From Entoloma clypeatum (taxonomy: Eukaryota; Basidiomycota; Agaricomycetes; Agaricales; Entolomataceae): a stretch of 64,000 bases of DNA. This document shows positions 33,303-44,576 of this stretch, one piece after another. The stretch covers positions 1,302,001 through 1,366,000 of the forward strand of contig OY751486.1 of the NCBI GenBank assembly GCA_963565915.1, given 5' to 3'. The first letter of the stretch is position 1. Each line of letters starts with the position of its first letter. The notes under the pieces were generated by a model, which worked only from the letters and a program-made list of their open reading frames with translations, ran no database searches and was not told where the DNA came from. Made by a program: the position numbers and the translations under genes.

Positions 33303-34627
33303 TCGTTGTTGGGGGAAAAATCCTCTTGTTTGTCTTCCGCTTGCTCTGACGCTCCGGCGACGTCGGAGGTAGATGCCACTGCATCTTTAGTGGCTAGTTG
33401 GTTCATCATGTACTCCTCCTGTTCGTCCAACGTCATGAAGCGGACGTCGAATCGGAGCGGACACTCGCGACTGAAATGACCAGTTTTATCACATCTGAAG
33501 CATACATTGGCGTTCTTACCCCTGACACGAGAGGCATCAATATCCATTGTATTGGGGTCGCAGACGGTCTGAGTCAGAGCAATGACTGTTGGAGGTGCAC
33601 ACGGAATATAGGGGATGAAAGGTTGGGGAAATACAGATCCTGCCGCTGCCTTCGGTGCAGTCGGAGCAGTGCGGAAAGGGTTCGGGCGTGTTGGAACTGT
33701 GGACTTGAAAGCTTTATTGGCAATTCGATTATCGTCGTTGACTCGTGCGGCTGCATACCAGGCATCCGGGTTGTCATCCGCGGGTCGTCCAAAAGTTAGT
33801 GTCGCAATTTTGGATTGGATGTCGGATCGGAGGCCATGTCGGAACTTAAGTACTATGTTCGTTCCTTCGGTGTACCCAGCCTTTTCAACATAATCCTTGA
33901 AGTCGTCAATGTAAGCCTCCACATCCCGACTACCTTGGTAATAGGCTTCTCCCTCAAGAATGAGCCGTGCGTCTTGTTCTTTGTTTTTTGGAGTGAACTC
34001 CACGATGAATGCGGTTCGGAACTGCACCCAGGTCTGGTGACACGGAGCTCCGGTCCGACGCTCTTGTCGGATGACGCGGTCGGCGAAGCGCGCAGCACGT
34101 CCACTCTTCATGAAGGAAAGTGCCCAATAGATCCTAGCATGATCATCTGCAAACTGTTCCGGAACCAGTCCCATATACAGTTCGCAAGAATTAAGAAAAG
34201 TCCAACCAGTGGTACGTGCTCCGTTGAAGTCCGACAGAGTTGCGGGTTTGGCCCGATGCACACCTGGATTGGCAGGTGCGATTGGGGCTGGCCGGAAGGC
34301 TGGAACTGGGGCCTCCGCTGGAGGGGGAATCGGGTCGGGGTTGGGAATGGGAACAGGTGGAATAGCGGCATGGATAAGTTGTTCGAGTTGAGCGGTAATG
34401 TTGGTGAGGGTCTGGTGGTGTTCCTGGAACTTGTGTTCAAGCACAGCAAGTTGTTCGGGGTCGTCCATTTCTACATGCGATACGGAGTCACCAGTTACAG
34501 AGTGGTAGGCAGAATGGTGGAAAGAGGGATCCGAAGGGGTGTCAGATGTACCGGAATTGGAGGAGGGCGGACTCAAGTCCGTGTTGTCAACTCTGAAGTG
34601 CGGAATGGCTTCAATGGTACAATTCAT
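33299..34627 (-). CDS. Chromovirus E2 gag, intact ORF
   Basis: A 442-codon uninterrupted frame. A variable N-terminus precedes the family's MDDPEQLAVLEHKFQEHHQ (internal ATG at about 34,468, which matches the E1 start and may be the true one). Then a Pro-rich segment, the capsid-like core (TTGWTFLNSCELYMG, YWALSFMKSGRAARFAD, AYIDDFKDYVEKAGY), a linker and one CCHC knuckle (CFRCDKTGHFSREC) near residue 370, ending with an acidic tail. This is the best preserved gag of family E in the window; expression as structural protein of the element is plausible but pol is dead. Confidence 0.88.
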   Translation of the reverse strand: MNCTIEAIPHFRVDNTDLSPPSSNSGTSDTPSDPSFHHSAYHSVTGDSVSHVEMDDPEQLAVLEHKFQEHHQTLTNITAQLEQLIHAAIPPVPIPNPDPIPPPAEAPVPAFRPAPIAPANPGVHRAKPATLSDFNGARTTGWTFLNSCELYMGLVPEQFADDHARIYWALSFMKSGRAARFADRVIRQERRTGAPCHQTWVQFRTAFIVEFTPKNKEQDARLILEGEAYYQGSRDVEAYIDDFKDYVEKAGYTEGTNIVLKFRHGLRSDIQSKIATLTFGRPADDNPDAWYAAARVNDDNRIANKAFKSTVPTRPNPFRTAPTAPKAAAGSVFPQPFIPYIPCAPPTVIALTQTVCDPNTMDIDASRVRGKNANVCFRCDKTGHFSRECPLRFDVRFMTLDEQEEYMMNQLATKDAVASTSDVAGASEQAEDKQEDFSPNNE

Positions 34628-34644
34628 ACCCGGTCCGTTTAGAG

Positions 34645-34654
34645 AGAACTTTCT
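34645..34654 (-). promoter_or_regulatory. E2 self-priming primer-binding site
   Basis: Sense AGAAAGTTCT, 2 nt after the 5' LTR, complementary over 10 nt to AGAACTTTCT in the LTR (34,798-34,807). Same arrangement as in E1, although the two copies' LTRs have diverged. Confidence 0.7.
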
Positions 34655-34656
34655 AC

Positions 34657-35141
34657 TGTAAGGGCGACCTTACGATCCAACAACTCCGAAGTGCTCCGAA
34701 GCGACTCCGATGTCGGACGACTTGCAAGGGAAATCCAAAGTTAAATTAGACTCTATGAAGTACAATACGAGGCATACCTTGCAAGGGAAATCCAAAGAGA
34801 AAGTTCTGAGGATTCCCTTGCAGGCTAGACAGCTATATAGACGACGAGAATTGGAAATGAGGAGAGGAATGTTGAAATACGACAAATATCGGGAGTAGGG
34901 ATGGGAACGGAATATGTAAATCGGAAGCGTGCATGTGGTGGTATAAATCATTGCTCCAATGTGCACTCCGACGCGGAGGACGGGTCGGAAGTGTCGGAGG
35001 TCGGAGGTGTCGAAGGATAGATGGAAACGAAAGGAAACGTAAAGTATAGTAATATAAATAATAGATGTACCACAATGGTCGGAGGATGGGTCGGAGGTGT
35101 CGGAGGTGTCAGATTGAGGAAATCGGATGGTTGCTCTTACA
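34657..35141 (-). repeat. Chromovirus E2 5' LTR
   Basis: 485 bp, TGTAAGGGCGACC to TTGCTCTTACA. It is diverged from the E1/solo LTRs but keeps TTGCAAGGGAAATCC and a better TATA box (TATATA, 34,834-34,839) placed 32 nt before AGAACTTTCT in the sense strand. Purine/pyrimidine-rich with many TCGGA words. Confidence 0.88.
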
Positions 35142-35149
35142 CCTGTACT

Positions 35150-35400
35150 CCCGCCCAACGCTGTCAAGTCGTGCCCCACCGCCCCCTCGCATGCCCAATG
35201 GCCCCCTCTAGCGCCCAACGGCCTCCACTTGCCGCCCAATGGCCGCCACTCCCACCCAACGACCCCTCGTGTGCCCAACGGCCTCTACTCCCACCCAATG
35301 CCGTCAAGTCGCGCCCCACTGCCCCCTCGCGTACCCAACGGCCGCCACTCGCGTCAACTCCCGCGCAACAGCGTCCAATCGCGCCCAAGAGCATGTACGG
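35150..35400 (+). repeat. 20-bp minisatellite, array 2
   Basis: Units such as cgcccaacggcctccacttgc with the GCCCAAC/GGCC core. It starts immediately beyond the E2 LTR. Confidence 0.7.
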
Positions 35401-36189
35401 CCGGGCTGAACCCATGGAGGAGCGATTGAGGGAGTACGACACGCACGCGCAGCATCTGGCTGTGCGCGCGTCCTTATTGTTATGTACCTTGTAATATATT
35501 GCTTTAAACCGGTCTGAACTGGCTCGGTCTCAACTCTAAGAGGTAATGTGGACCGATGCATGGGTCTTGCATGGGTCTGGTTCGGTTTTCTGATAATCTT
35601 GTGAACCAAAAATTTGGTCTTGGTCTTGGTCTCTCTATTTTGAGGGTCAAAAACCGGACCGAATCGGACCTTTAAACACTAAATGCAAAACCAAAACATT
35701 CTTAATGCCTAAATGAAATGTGAAAAATAAGGTCCATGAACATGAGGCACTGGGACGCGACACAACACACACGTGAGGAGGGAGGGGGGTTGCATGTGCA
35801 CCCCCACAACCACAAGGTCCTGCAGGTATTCTGTACCCCTGCATAGATTAGTAGCCGATATATCAGCTCAATAATTTCAATAATTTTATTGCATATGATC
35901 TTGAAGCTGTTTTTGATTGTGACTTGAAAACCAGATAGTGTGTTGATAAGCATCTTGGAAGGCTTGATTATTGCTTGGATTTTTAATGTCTCAATGATTT
36001 ATCTTGATGAGGTCTCAAAGATGTCTTGGTTGTCTTGATGAGTTATCTTGATCTCCTTGATATCATCTTGGCAGCCAGAAATTCTGATATTACTTTCTCT
36101 TTCAACTTTTGTCCAGAGAAATATGTTTTTTCCCCTCAGCAAAATATCTTATTACTTAGATGCCAAATTCTTTCAGAATATTGTGGCCG
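35401..36189. other. Noncoding spacer with GGTCC-type repeat
   Basis: Contains at 35,500-35,680 a ggtctggttcgg/accggaccgaatcggacc-rich stretch similar to 21.83 kb. The rest, with repeated tcttgatgag words near 36,000, holds no gene I can support. Confidence 0.4.
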
Positions 36190-36297
36190 GGTTCGGGGTA
36201 TTGCATTAGTTTTCAGTGCAAAGAAAGGTTTTCTTTCTGTGCAGCCAAAGTCTTGTTCACAAAATTTTACTTTACAAACCCTTTCTCATTATCATTC
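36190..36297 (+). repeat. Short dispersed repeat shared with 21.6 kb
   Basis: Inverted copy of 21,585-21,690, ending just before the Copia-3 frame. The ORF reading through it into RT is accidental. Confidence 0.7.
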
Positions 36298-36299
36298 TC

Positions 36300-37579
36300 T
36301 CCCGTAGTTCGATTCAAGACAGTATGTCTCATGCTTGCTACCGCTGCGCTTGAGAGTTGGGTGATTCTCGCGCTTGACGTAACTGCTGCTTTCCTTTATG
36401 GGAAACTCCAGGAAGAGTTATACATGATGCAACCGGAAGGCTTCAAAATGAAAGGCAAAGAACTTCTTGTTTGGCGCCTGCATAAGGCTATTTACAGTTT
36501 GAAGCAGGCTGGACTTGCATGGTGGCATGCCATGGAGAAATCCATGAAGAAACTAGGTTTCCGAAGGGTCATATCTGACACCGGAATCTTTGTTTTCTAT
36601 TTCCCGAACGGAACCATTGTACTAGCAATAATCTATGTCAATGATGCAAGGTTCATGGGAGCAGACGCTAAGCTTACAACCATTAAAAGAGCCGAATTCA
36701 TGGCTATTTGGGAATCTCGTGATCTAGGTGAACCCACTGAATTCTTGAGAATGCGCATCACGTGTACCAAGAACACAATCATGATTGATCAATGTGCCTA
36801 TTTACAGAAAGTAGTAGAGAGATTTGGCATGACAAATGCAATGATCGCCAAGACTCCTCTACCTACTGGATACAAGCCAACAGCAAATGCTGGCACTGGC
36901 ACTGCTGCGCTTCAATCACAATTTCAGCAGATCATAGGGTCTCTGCTATATTTAATGATCGGTACACAACCTGACATTGCCTTTGCCGTGATCACGTTAT
37001 CACAATTCTCGGCAAGTCCTACCCAGGAACACATTGATAAAGCGAAGTATATAATCCGCTACCTTGTGGGCACTTCTGATTACTGACTGACATATTCCGG
37101 TGATCAAAATGTGGGCTTACATGCCTACACGGATTCTGACTGGGCATCCGACAAAATTAAGTGTCGAAGCTGCACCGGCTTTTTCCTGAAGCTTGGAGGG
37201 TGCTTCTGTAGGCTGGACTTGTCATCTGCAAAAAAACATTGCTCACTCATCTACTGAAGCAGAGTACATGGCAATGTCCGATTGCAGCCGCCAAGTAAAA
37301 TGGATAATCCAACTCTTCCAGGAGATTGGCTTCCTAATGCGGAATGTCCCGATCTATGCCGACAATCATGGCTCAATCTTTATTGGGAACAACCCTGTGC
37401 AGGAACACCGTACCCAACATATTGATCTAAGATATCATGTCATCCAAGAATACATCTCTCGTGGATTGATCACTGTAGAGTACATTGAAGGCACATCCAA
37501 TCCTGTGGATATGCTAACTAAAAATCTTAGTCGGGAACTCTTTGAAAGATGTCGCCAACATTCCTTGACATTTTCATAA
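36300..37579 (+). pseudogene. Copia-3 reverse transcriptase-RNase H (3' half of pol)
   Basis: The RT starts at FKTVCLMLATAALESWVI, then LDVTAAFLYGKL (motif A), SLKQAGLAWW and IIYVNDARFMG, where the catalytic YVDD is changed to YVND (GAT to AAT). FLRMRIT, TPLPTGYKP and IIGSLLYLMIGTQPDIAFA follow. TGA at 37,084 and a frameshift near 37,195 break RNase H, which keeps HAYTDSDWASDK, IAHSSTEAEYMAMSDC and PIYADNHGSIFIG. The terminal TRTQHIDLRYH-like motif (EHRTQHIDLRYHVIQEYI) and the end (VDMLTKNLSRELFERC) are intact. The 5' half (gag, PR, IN) is absent. Related to but distinct from Copia-1. Confidence 0.88.
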
Positions 37580-37593
37580 ATCCGATGTATACA

Positions 37594-37790
37594 CATCGAG
37601 GGGGAGTGTTGAACGAATTCCACTCCTATAGATCTTTCATCTATAGTGTCATGTGCCCAATCCCATGACATACAAATAATGTACAAATAAATAGACTAGT
37701 ATATAAGACTGTCCTTATTCTCTGTGCAATATAACGCTCTTACCGAGTAACCCCCATCTTGCAAACACCGCACAAGGTTAGTAGTAAGAT
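37594..37790 (+). repeat. Copia-3 polypurine tract and 3' LTR
   Basis: The purine tract GAGGGGGAG at 37,598-37,606 is followed directly by TGTTGAACGAATTC, a typical Copia LTR start (37,607). A TATA-like tagtatataagac lies near 37,696. The end of the LTR was not fixed because no second copy is present. Confidence 0.7.
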
Positions 37791-38425
37791 TCCCCCTCTA
37801 TTGTAGATACACAATCTGTAGCGCATAGCATAGAGTACTACTGGACTGCGTGATGACCCATCCACTGTGATCACCTCCAGTGTTGATGAGATCATATGCT
37901 GTTCCAACACTTGACAAACCTGCCAAACCATTACTGAGGCTTCATCTTCCGGCTTCACTTTCATGTTTGGATTGACAATATCCTAGTGGGTGAGCGAAGG
38001 ATCTGAGCTTTCAGAATAAGTGCACACACTTTCCATGGTGGGTACTGCACTTTGAAGTCCTTGTCAATGTGTAAATAATCATCATCTTTGTCCTTTGCTC
38101 CATTGCCCAGCCTTTTTTAATATGTTAGAGACAGTACCCACTGAGCAACTTATGTGTTTTGCAATAGTCGTTTAGGAAATATGGTGCAGTGCGAGTATGC
38201 ATATTTTGGCGTGTTCCTGCCAAGTAAGTACATGCCCCTGGGGTTTCCAACGTGGTGCCACCCTTCAAAGTAAGTATTGGAATCCAGGTTTCAATCCATT
38301 AAGCGTGAGCAATTGTGAACAACAGTGGGTGTGATGATGCTATCTGGGCAATAGGACATGGTCACTGATAACAACAGGCTGTCCCGGGCCCGTCCGTTCG
38401 CCCCCCTTTCTCCATCCCCTCCTGT
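37791..38425. other. Noncoding, nothing recognised
   Basis: No ORF over about 85 codons with domain character and no repeat I can identify. Confidence 0.4.
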
Positions 38426-38429
38426 TTGA

Positions 38430-38665
38430 GGTTGATGCGGGCAGGCGGCATGCAAGGCAGCCATTGGGCGCCAGTAGAGGCCATGGGGCATGAAAGATGG
38501 CCATTGGGCATGAGGGTGGTTGTTGGGGCACGAAAGGTGGCTGCTTGGCATGAGAGAGACAGCTGTTGGTCACGAGAGACAGCCATTTGGTGCTAGTGGC
38601 AGCCGTTGGGCATGAGAGGCGGCTGTTGGGCATGAGTGGAGGCCATTTGGCATGAGAGATGGCCC
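38430..38665 (-). repeat. 20-bp minisatellite, array 3 (inverted)
   Basis: Reverse-complement units (ggcatgagaggcggctgttg) with the same core as array 1. Confidence 0.7.
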
Positions 38666-39463
38666 TTGAGTCAAATGTCAGGGAGACTGACTACAGCATA
38701 GCAAGACAGACTGTTAGCACCAACAAAGAGTAGTTCTACATTAAAATATCCACTGGGAACCCATGCCCTGTCAGTGAAATGATGGGACTTTGAAGCTTGA
38801 TGTTACTCTGTCTATCTGGTATTCATCCTCCTTCTGTGCATTTAGATTTGAAGGATCATGAAACACTTGTCAGAAATCTTACATCTACTTATAAACTAAT
38901 CCACTCTTAATGATCAAAATAACTCCTGAGATTGTTAGCACATGATTCATGGAGGTAGATGTAAGTGACTTACATTTTTTTCCTTCTCATGACATGCAGA
39001 CTGTAAGTTATGGCATAAGGGCGCCAGCCCCTATATCCACCAGCTGAACCTGCCCCCCAATTAGGATGGTCCGGCGCTAACATTGCCAATGAGTTCCAGA
39101 AATTTCACAATGTGTAGAATGACATATCTTTCCGCAGATTGTTCTCCTTCCCCTTTCGTCTCCCAAAAAAATAGCGGTTCAATAATACTGGCCCATCCAA
39201 ATGCCGACTTCATCATTCACCTTTGTTTGACATTGGAAAAACAGGATGATTAGAGTAAGGCTATATAAGATCTTTAAAACAGTAAAATATCTCGAGTATA
39301 TATCAGTCTTACATATGGCTAGATAAGAAGCGCTAACATTTGCAAAGATTACCCACACTTGGGAGACTCCCCACACTTGTGTGATTCCCAAGGATTGACT
39401 TGTCTAAGAGAGGACAGACACTTGTACAAGGATATGATTGAAAAAGAGAAGGATGATTTTTAT
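38666..39463. other. Noncoding, nothing recognised
   Basis: AT-rich, only short ORFs; no repeat or RNA gene seen. Confidence 0.4.
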
Positions 39464-39757
39464 TGTAATCAACATACAGTGTGACAAAAGCTACCTAGAT
39501 GTACCATGGTTTCTAAGAGGCACTAGACTTTGTGAGATTTGGCCACTCAGACCTGTTGCGGTCGCAGGGTATCTGAGTGTTTAAACCTAACAGGGTGCTG
39601 GCCAGAGCAAATAATAACATTGTTTCATTGTAATCAAAAGACAGAGTGACAAAAGCTTCCACAATATACCATGGTTTATAAGAGGCGCTAGACTTTGTGA
39701 AATTCAGGCATTCAGACCTTGCACAATCGCCAGGTATCTGGCAGCTTGAATCTGACA
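39464..39757 (+). repeat. Tandem duplication, period about 165 bp
   Basis: Two diverged units, each starting tgtaatca, with the shared blocks gtgacaaaagct, taccatggttt, taagaggc and ctagactttgtga. ORFs within are short. Confidence 0.65.
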
Positions 39758-40338
39758 ATTATCTATAAGAATTTCATGTGAAGCATCATGGCTAAGAGGG
39801 TGTGGCAGGGGTGGCGAAATTTGATTCTTCCACATTCAAGTGTCATGAGTTGATTGCCGAACAGCCAACAACTTATTGGTGGTAGCAGTTTGTTATAGAT
39901 TGTATTAACCCTCAGCATGGTGCCAAAATCTAATCTCTTATTTGTTGCTCTCTCAATGATGAGAGATATCCAATATGATAATACACCAAAGTTTGACCCC
40001 CCACCTCTGGGTCTATGTCAGTTGGGCATTTGAAGAGGTTTGTAAGAGGTTTTTTTGGAATAGTGATAATCAAACATGGAGCAGGAGCCAGATGCCGAGC
40101 TCATCGCCTACATCCCAATCGCCATTTGCAGTAGCTGCACCCGTGATAAGGGACACAGATGATTGAGACACTTACTTCTTAATGTTTGACGAGAACACTC
40201 CATCCTCAATTGTCATCTGGACAAGAAGATAGGGGCCAAGACTTTAGGCACGACTGTGGTTTGAGGGGTGTAAACGTCCATTCAAACTCAGCCATTGTGT
40301 CTTTCAGGAATGAGATTCTTGAGGGCAGGTTGCCATGT

Positions 40339-40376
40339 ATCACGTGGAGTAGCAAAATTTTGCTACTCCACGTGAT
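40339..40376. repeat. 38-bp perfect palindrome
   Basis: 19-bp arms without loop, from ATCACGTGGAGTAGCAAAA to its exact reverse complement. Contains CACGTG-type E-box halves at both tips. Flanking sequence (39,758-41,036) has no gene I can support. Confidence 0.85.
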
Positions 40377-41036
40377 CTATATAGACAAAAATGCTGTTGT
40401 GACACTGTGATCTGACAAAAGTCCTTTTGGGATATTCTGATCTGGGATTCCTATTATAGACGACTGACCTACCCTCAACAAGTTTGCATTGGAAGCTTGC
40501 GGTGCCGAACCTTTGGAAACTCTTTCCACTCTCTCACCTCATAAACAAAGGTAAGGCAGGAAGGACATGCACACATGCTTTGTCTCATTGGGTTTAAACA
40601 TTGTTTACTGAAAACTAATCACGATGAGCACGAGGCTTCTGCGCAAGCTTTGCACCTCCATGTTCCACTCACTTGAGTCCCTGCACATGACTTGCCCATT
40701 TGTTTCTCGTTCCATGTCATGTCTTTTGTCATATGGGGTCGCGATGCCTCTGCACATGTGCTTTGTCTTAGTACATGTTGTGTGGGTTGGACGGGGGCGC
40801 GATTGCTGCCTCTCTGAACTTATTTACATTGAAATTGTCATAATAGTAGATCTTGAGCAACTGAAATGAGTCCCTACAGGAAAGTCATTGTGCGTATGAA
40901 AGAAATTCACGAATTCTTGTGAAAAGAAATGATGCGAGCTGCCGTGCAGGGCTCTAATACAATAATTATGACACAGAAACACGCAAAACTGGATGTGGGC
41001 GGCATTTTGGGTTCTCGTGGGTTCGACAGGCTGATG

Positions 41037-41600
41037 GAATGTGTTTAATGCAGGACGTGAAAAACTTCCTTGATCTTGATGCCCAAGTCAGTTCAGACGA
41101 GGAAGAAGAATCAGAGGATAAAGAGCCAGAGGATGAAGATTTGGGTAAGTCCTCTAAGGATCGGCCTCCTAGGGTCTTCAATATGCTGACTTTCTCAAAG
41201 GGGATTTCTTACAGGACTTGGAGCCCATTCCAGCAGACACTGAAATTTCACATCAAATATTACAGCGGGAGCATATTCGGGCTCAGGAGGAGTGCGATGA
41301 GTGGGAGGCACTTTTGAGTTGAGCTCATGCCCTCACTTGTAATGAGTGATCCTCAGAAGATGAGACACAGCTCTCCATGATCGCAACGAATCCACTACTC
41401 TGGAGAGTCAGCGTGAAGGTATTTGCCCAGTATACAAAATTTCAGGGCTAATTGGTTTCAAGCCTGGATTGGAGGAGGCCATCGTGTTTTGTCTCTGGGA
41501 AAAGGTGCTTCGATCGGGCGAACACTCATGGGGCGTGTCATCTGTCATAGGCTGCATCTCCCTTCCTGGCTGGATTGTTGTCGAATCTTCTAGCTTGCAA
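41037..41600 (+). pseudogene. Spt5-like gene fragment (acidic N-terminus and NGN-like domain), broken
   Basis: Exon-like blocks in order: an acidic segment after an acceptor TTTAATGCAG (41,041-41,050) reading FLDLDAQVSSDEEEESED; an intron 41,145-41,214 (GTAAGT, CTGAC, TTACAG); DLEPIPADTEISHQILQ and HIRAQEECDEWEALLS with a stop where the family has Arg; LLWRVSVK; a probable small intron about 41,418-41,459; then PGLEEAIVFCLWEKVL and SVIGCISLPGWIVVESSSL. The LWRV-x-VK...GWI-x-VE pattern resembles the NGN domain of the elongation factor Spt5, and Spt5-like genes are multicopy in Agaricomycetes (recalled). The phase across the 70-bp intron is off by one. Truncated on the right by E3 at about 41,612. 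Confidence 0.6.
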
Positions 41601-41611
41601 AACGTAGGGTT

Positions 41612-42547
41612 TTGAAACTACCGACACCAAAGACACACTATCACAAAAGGCCTTACTTGACAGCAGGGCAACAGGGTTGTTTATTGAACGCACTCTGGTC
41701 GAGAAACATCAACTCTCTACTCGAAAACTACAACACGCAATTCCGGTATACAACATTGACGGAACTCCAAATGAGGCCGGAGCAATAACAGAGGTGTTGG
41801 ATGTAGTGCTCCGCTATCGGGATCACTTGGAACGGACCCAGCTTGCAGTCACAAGTTTGGGAAAACAAGAAATTGTGCTAGGCTTCACTTGGCTCAAAGA
41901 ACACAACCCCGAGGTAGATTGGACATCAGGGGAAGTGAAGATGAGCCGGTGTCCTGCACGATGCTGGACATGCCACCAAGAGGCAGCCCAAGAGCGGAAG
42001 GAGCGGAAGTTTGAACAAGTCCGCATCCGAGCCTGTCGGGTGGGTTCCACTCCGACGTCCGGTCCAGAGGAGGAGGCTCCACGCGGCCCATGGGTGGAGG
42101 ATGTCCCAGAAGGAGAGGAAGCGGAGGAGTTAGCGGAAGACGCTGAGGAAGAGGATGAGTTTGAGGAGGGAGATGGCCTTTTTGTCGGAACAGTACCTGC
42201 GGAGGCGGAGTTCATCCGTGCTTCATCCAATATCTCGCAACGTCTATCGGAGGCCTTCCTCAGTAACCAGAAACCCAAATCTTTCCGCGACTCCGTACCA
42301 GACCACTTGTTTGATTTCGAAGACGTATTCTCAAAGACCTCTTTCGACACCTTACCGGAAGAGCGGACGTGGGACCACGCCATTGAACTTGTTCCGGACG
42401 CCTCTCCGGCGGGTTGTAAGGTATATCCGCTTGCTCCGAACGAACAGAAGGAACTCAACGCGTTTTTGGAGGAAAACCTTGCAACTGGTCGGATCTGCCC
42501 TTCCAAGTCTCCGATGGCATCTCCGGTATTCTACATCAAGAAGAAGG
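41612..42547 (+). pseudogene. Chromovirus E3 protease to RT start
   Basis: Starts inside the protease (TTDTKDTLSQKALL) with DSRAT in place of DSGAT, a GGG-to-AGG change in the active-site loop. LGFTWLKEHNPEVDWTSG, the SRCPARCWTC stretch, the acidic spacer and YPLAPNEQKELNAFLEENL follow as in E1. At about 42,547 some ten RT codons (the DG-x-LRLVQDY region) are lost, shifting the frame. Gag and 5' LTR are absent. Confidence 0.85.
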
Positions 42548-43635
42548 TCACTCAATTCCAAAACTATCAAAAACAAGTATCCGCTTCCGCTCATATCCGA
42601 ACTGATCAATAAACTTCAACGCGCTCAATACTTCACCAAGCTCGACATCCGCTCGGGCTACAACAATGTGCGGATAAAACCCGGAGACGAGTGGAAGGCC
42701 GCTTTTCGGACCAATCACGGACTCTATGAACCATTGGTGATGTTCTTCGGCCTCACTAATAGTCCATCCACATTCCAGACTATGATGAACGAGATCTTTC
42801 AGGACCTTATCACTGAAGGTGTAGTCTGTGTTTACCTCGACGACATACTCATCTTCACGGAGACCCTAGCGGAGCATCGGAGAGTCACACGGATCGTACT
42901 GGAACGACTTCGCAAACACAAACTCTATCTAAAACCAGAGAAATGCGAGTTTGAACAAACGCGCATTGAATACCTAGGCCTTATTATTGAACAAGGACAC
43001 GTAGAGATGGATCCGGTGAAGGTAGCGGGGGTCGTGGAGTGGCCTGCTCCGACAAACGTCCGAGAAGTACAGTCCTTTCTGGGATTCACTAACTTCTATT
43101 GCCGTTTTATTGAAGGGTTTTCGGACATCGTGCGCCCTCTTTTCAAGCTCACGAAGAAAGGGCACCTCTGGTCTTGGAGGGAGGGAGAAGTGTCCGCATT
43201 TGCAGAGTTGAAGCGGAGGATTACATCCGCTCCGATCCTGGTCTTAGCTGATCATGGAAAGGAGTGGCGGATAGAAGCGGATAGCTCGGACTTTGCAACC
43301 GGAGCAGTACTGTCCCAACCAACAGAGGACGGTAAGTGGCACCCTGTCACATTCTATTCCAAAAGCCTAAGTCCGGTGGAACGCAACTACGAGATCTACG
43401 ATAAGGAGATGTTGGCGGTGGTCCGCGCATTGGAGGAGTGGAGGCACTTCCTTGAAGGAGCGGAGAAGACAGTGGAGATTTGGATGGACCACAAAAATCT
43501 TGAGTATTTCATGACAGCTCAAAAACTAAATCGACGACAGGCTAGATGGTCCTTATACCTCGCTCGTTTTGATTTCAAAATGCACCATCGACCTGGCAAG
43601 TCAATGGGCAAGTCCGACGCTTTGTCCCGATGAGC
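42548..43635 (+). pseudogene. Chromovirus E3 reverse transcriptase-RNase H
   Basis: The open frame carries SLNSKTIKNKYPLPL, FTKLDIRSGYNNVRI, YEPLVMFFGLTNSP, CVYLDDILIF (YLDD intact), FLGFTNFYCRF, RNase H WRIEADSSDFATGAVL, NYEIYDKEMLAV, MDHKNLEYFM and HHRPGKSMGKSDALSR, then TGA at 43,631-43,633 where E2 has Arg. This is the most complete RT-RNase H of family E here and covers what E1 has lost. Confidence 0.88.
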
Positions 43636-43636
43636 G

Positions 43637-44576
43637 GACCATGGAGACGGAGCGCGGGACAACAAAAACATCATCCTTCTTCGACCAGAATTGTTTGCAG
43701 TGCGAGCAATGCGTGGGGTAACTGTTCAAGGGGAAGAACACGACGTCCTCCGCCAGGTCCGACAGGGAATCCGAGAGGGGTTACTGGAGGATAGTGTGGC
43801 GGAGGTCGTCAAATCCCTTCCGACCGTCGGAGCGGGATCCGTCCGTAGTGCGGAGTGGAGGCAAGCGGAAGGTTTGCTCTACTTCAGGGATCGTATCTAT
43901 GTTTCTAACAATCCCCAACTGCGTCATCGGATCCTCACACAACACCATGACACTCCAGTGGCCGGACATCCTGGACGGTGGAAAACCTTGGAACTGGTGT
44001 CGCGCAATTACTGGTGGCCACACATGTCTCGTTTAATAGGTCAATATTGCAAGACATGCGACCCATGCATCCGCACCAAGGTGCGACGCACTCCGCCCTC
44101 TGGAGAGCTCAATCCGCTACTGGTCCCCACGGAGCGATGGCAAGTAACCAGTGTTGACTTCATTACTGAACTACCAGAAGCCCACGGCTACGACGCTATC
44201 ATGGTCGTAGTGGACTCAGTAGGGAAGCGGGGACACTTCATCCCAACGCACTCCGACATCTCCGCACTCGGGACTGCACGCTCCTATGTTCAAAATGTCT
44301 GGAAACTCCACGGACTACCGGAGGCCATTGTCTCCGACCGAGGACCACAGTTTGTCGCCAAGTTCACGCGTGAACTATACAGGCTGCTTAACATTAAGGT
44401 TGCTGCCTCGACAGCCTACCATCCGCAGTCGGACGGACAGACGGAGCGGGTCAATCGGGGGTTGGGGTGATATCTTCGCCTATTCGTCAATGAACGTCAA
44501 GACGATTGGGACGAATGGCTTCCGATGGCTGAATTTGCATACAACAACCATGTTCACGCATCGACACGTCAAACTC
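43637..44576 (+). pseudogene. Chromovirus E3 integrase, 3' truncated
   Basis: The zinc domain (QHHDTPVAGHPG, CKTCDPCIRTK) is followed by the catalytic core with D in SVDFITELPEA, D in VSDRGPQF and E in DGQTERVN. TGA at about 44,468 and the end [18 protein letters not shown] follow. The sequence is cut at about 44,577 where the inverted D copy begins, so the C-terminal region, chromodomain and LTR are gone. Confidence 0.88.

Noticed and set aside
40186..40869. Short ORFs around 40.2-40.9 kb as a host gene
   Set aside because: No splice pattern joins them, no domain is visible, and codon pattern looks random.
41823..42506. 227-codon ORF antisense to E3 pol, also seen antisense to E1
   Set aside because: Ser-rich complement of the acidic spacer; exists only because the sense strand is rich in GAG/GAA and TCC codons.
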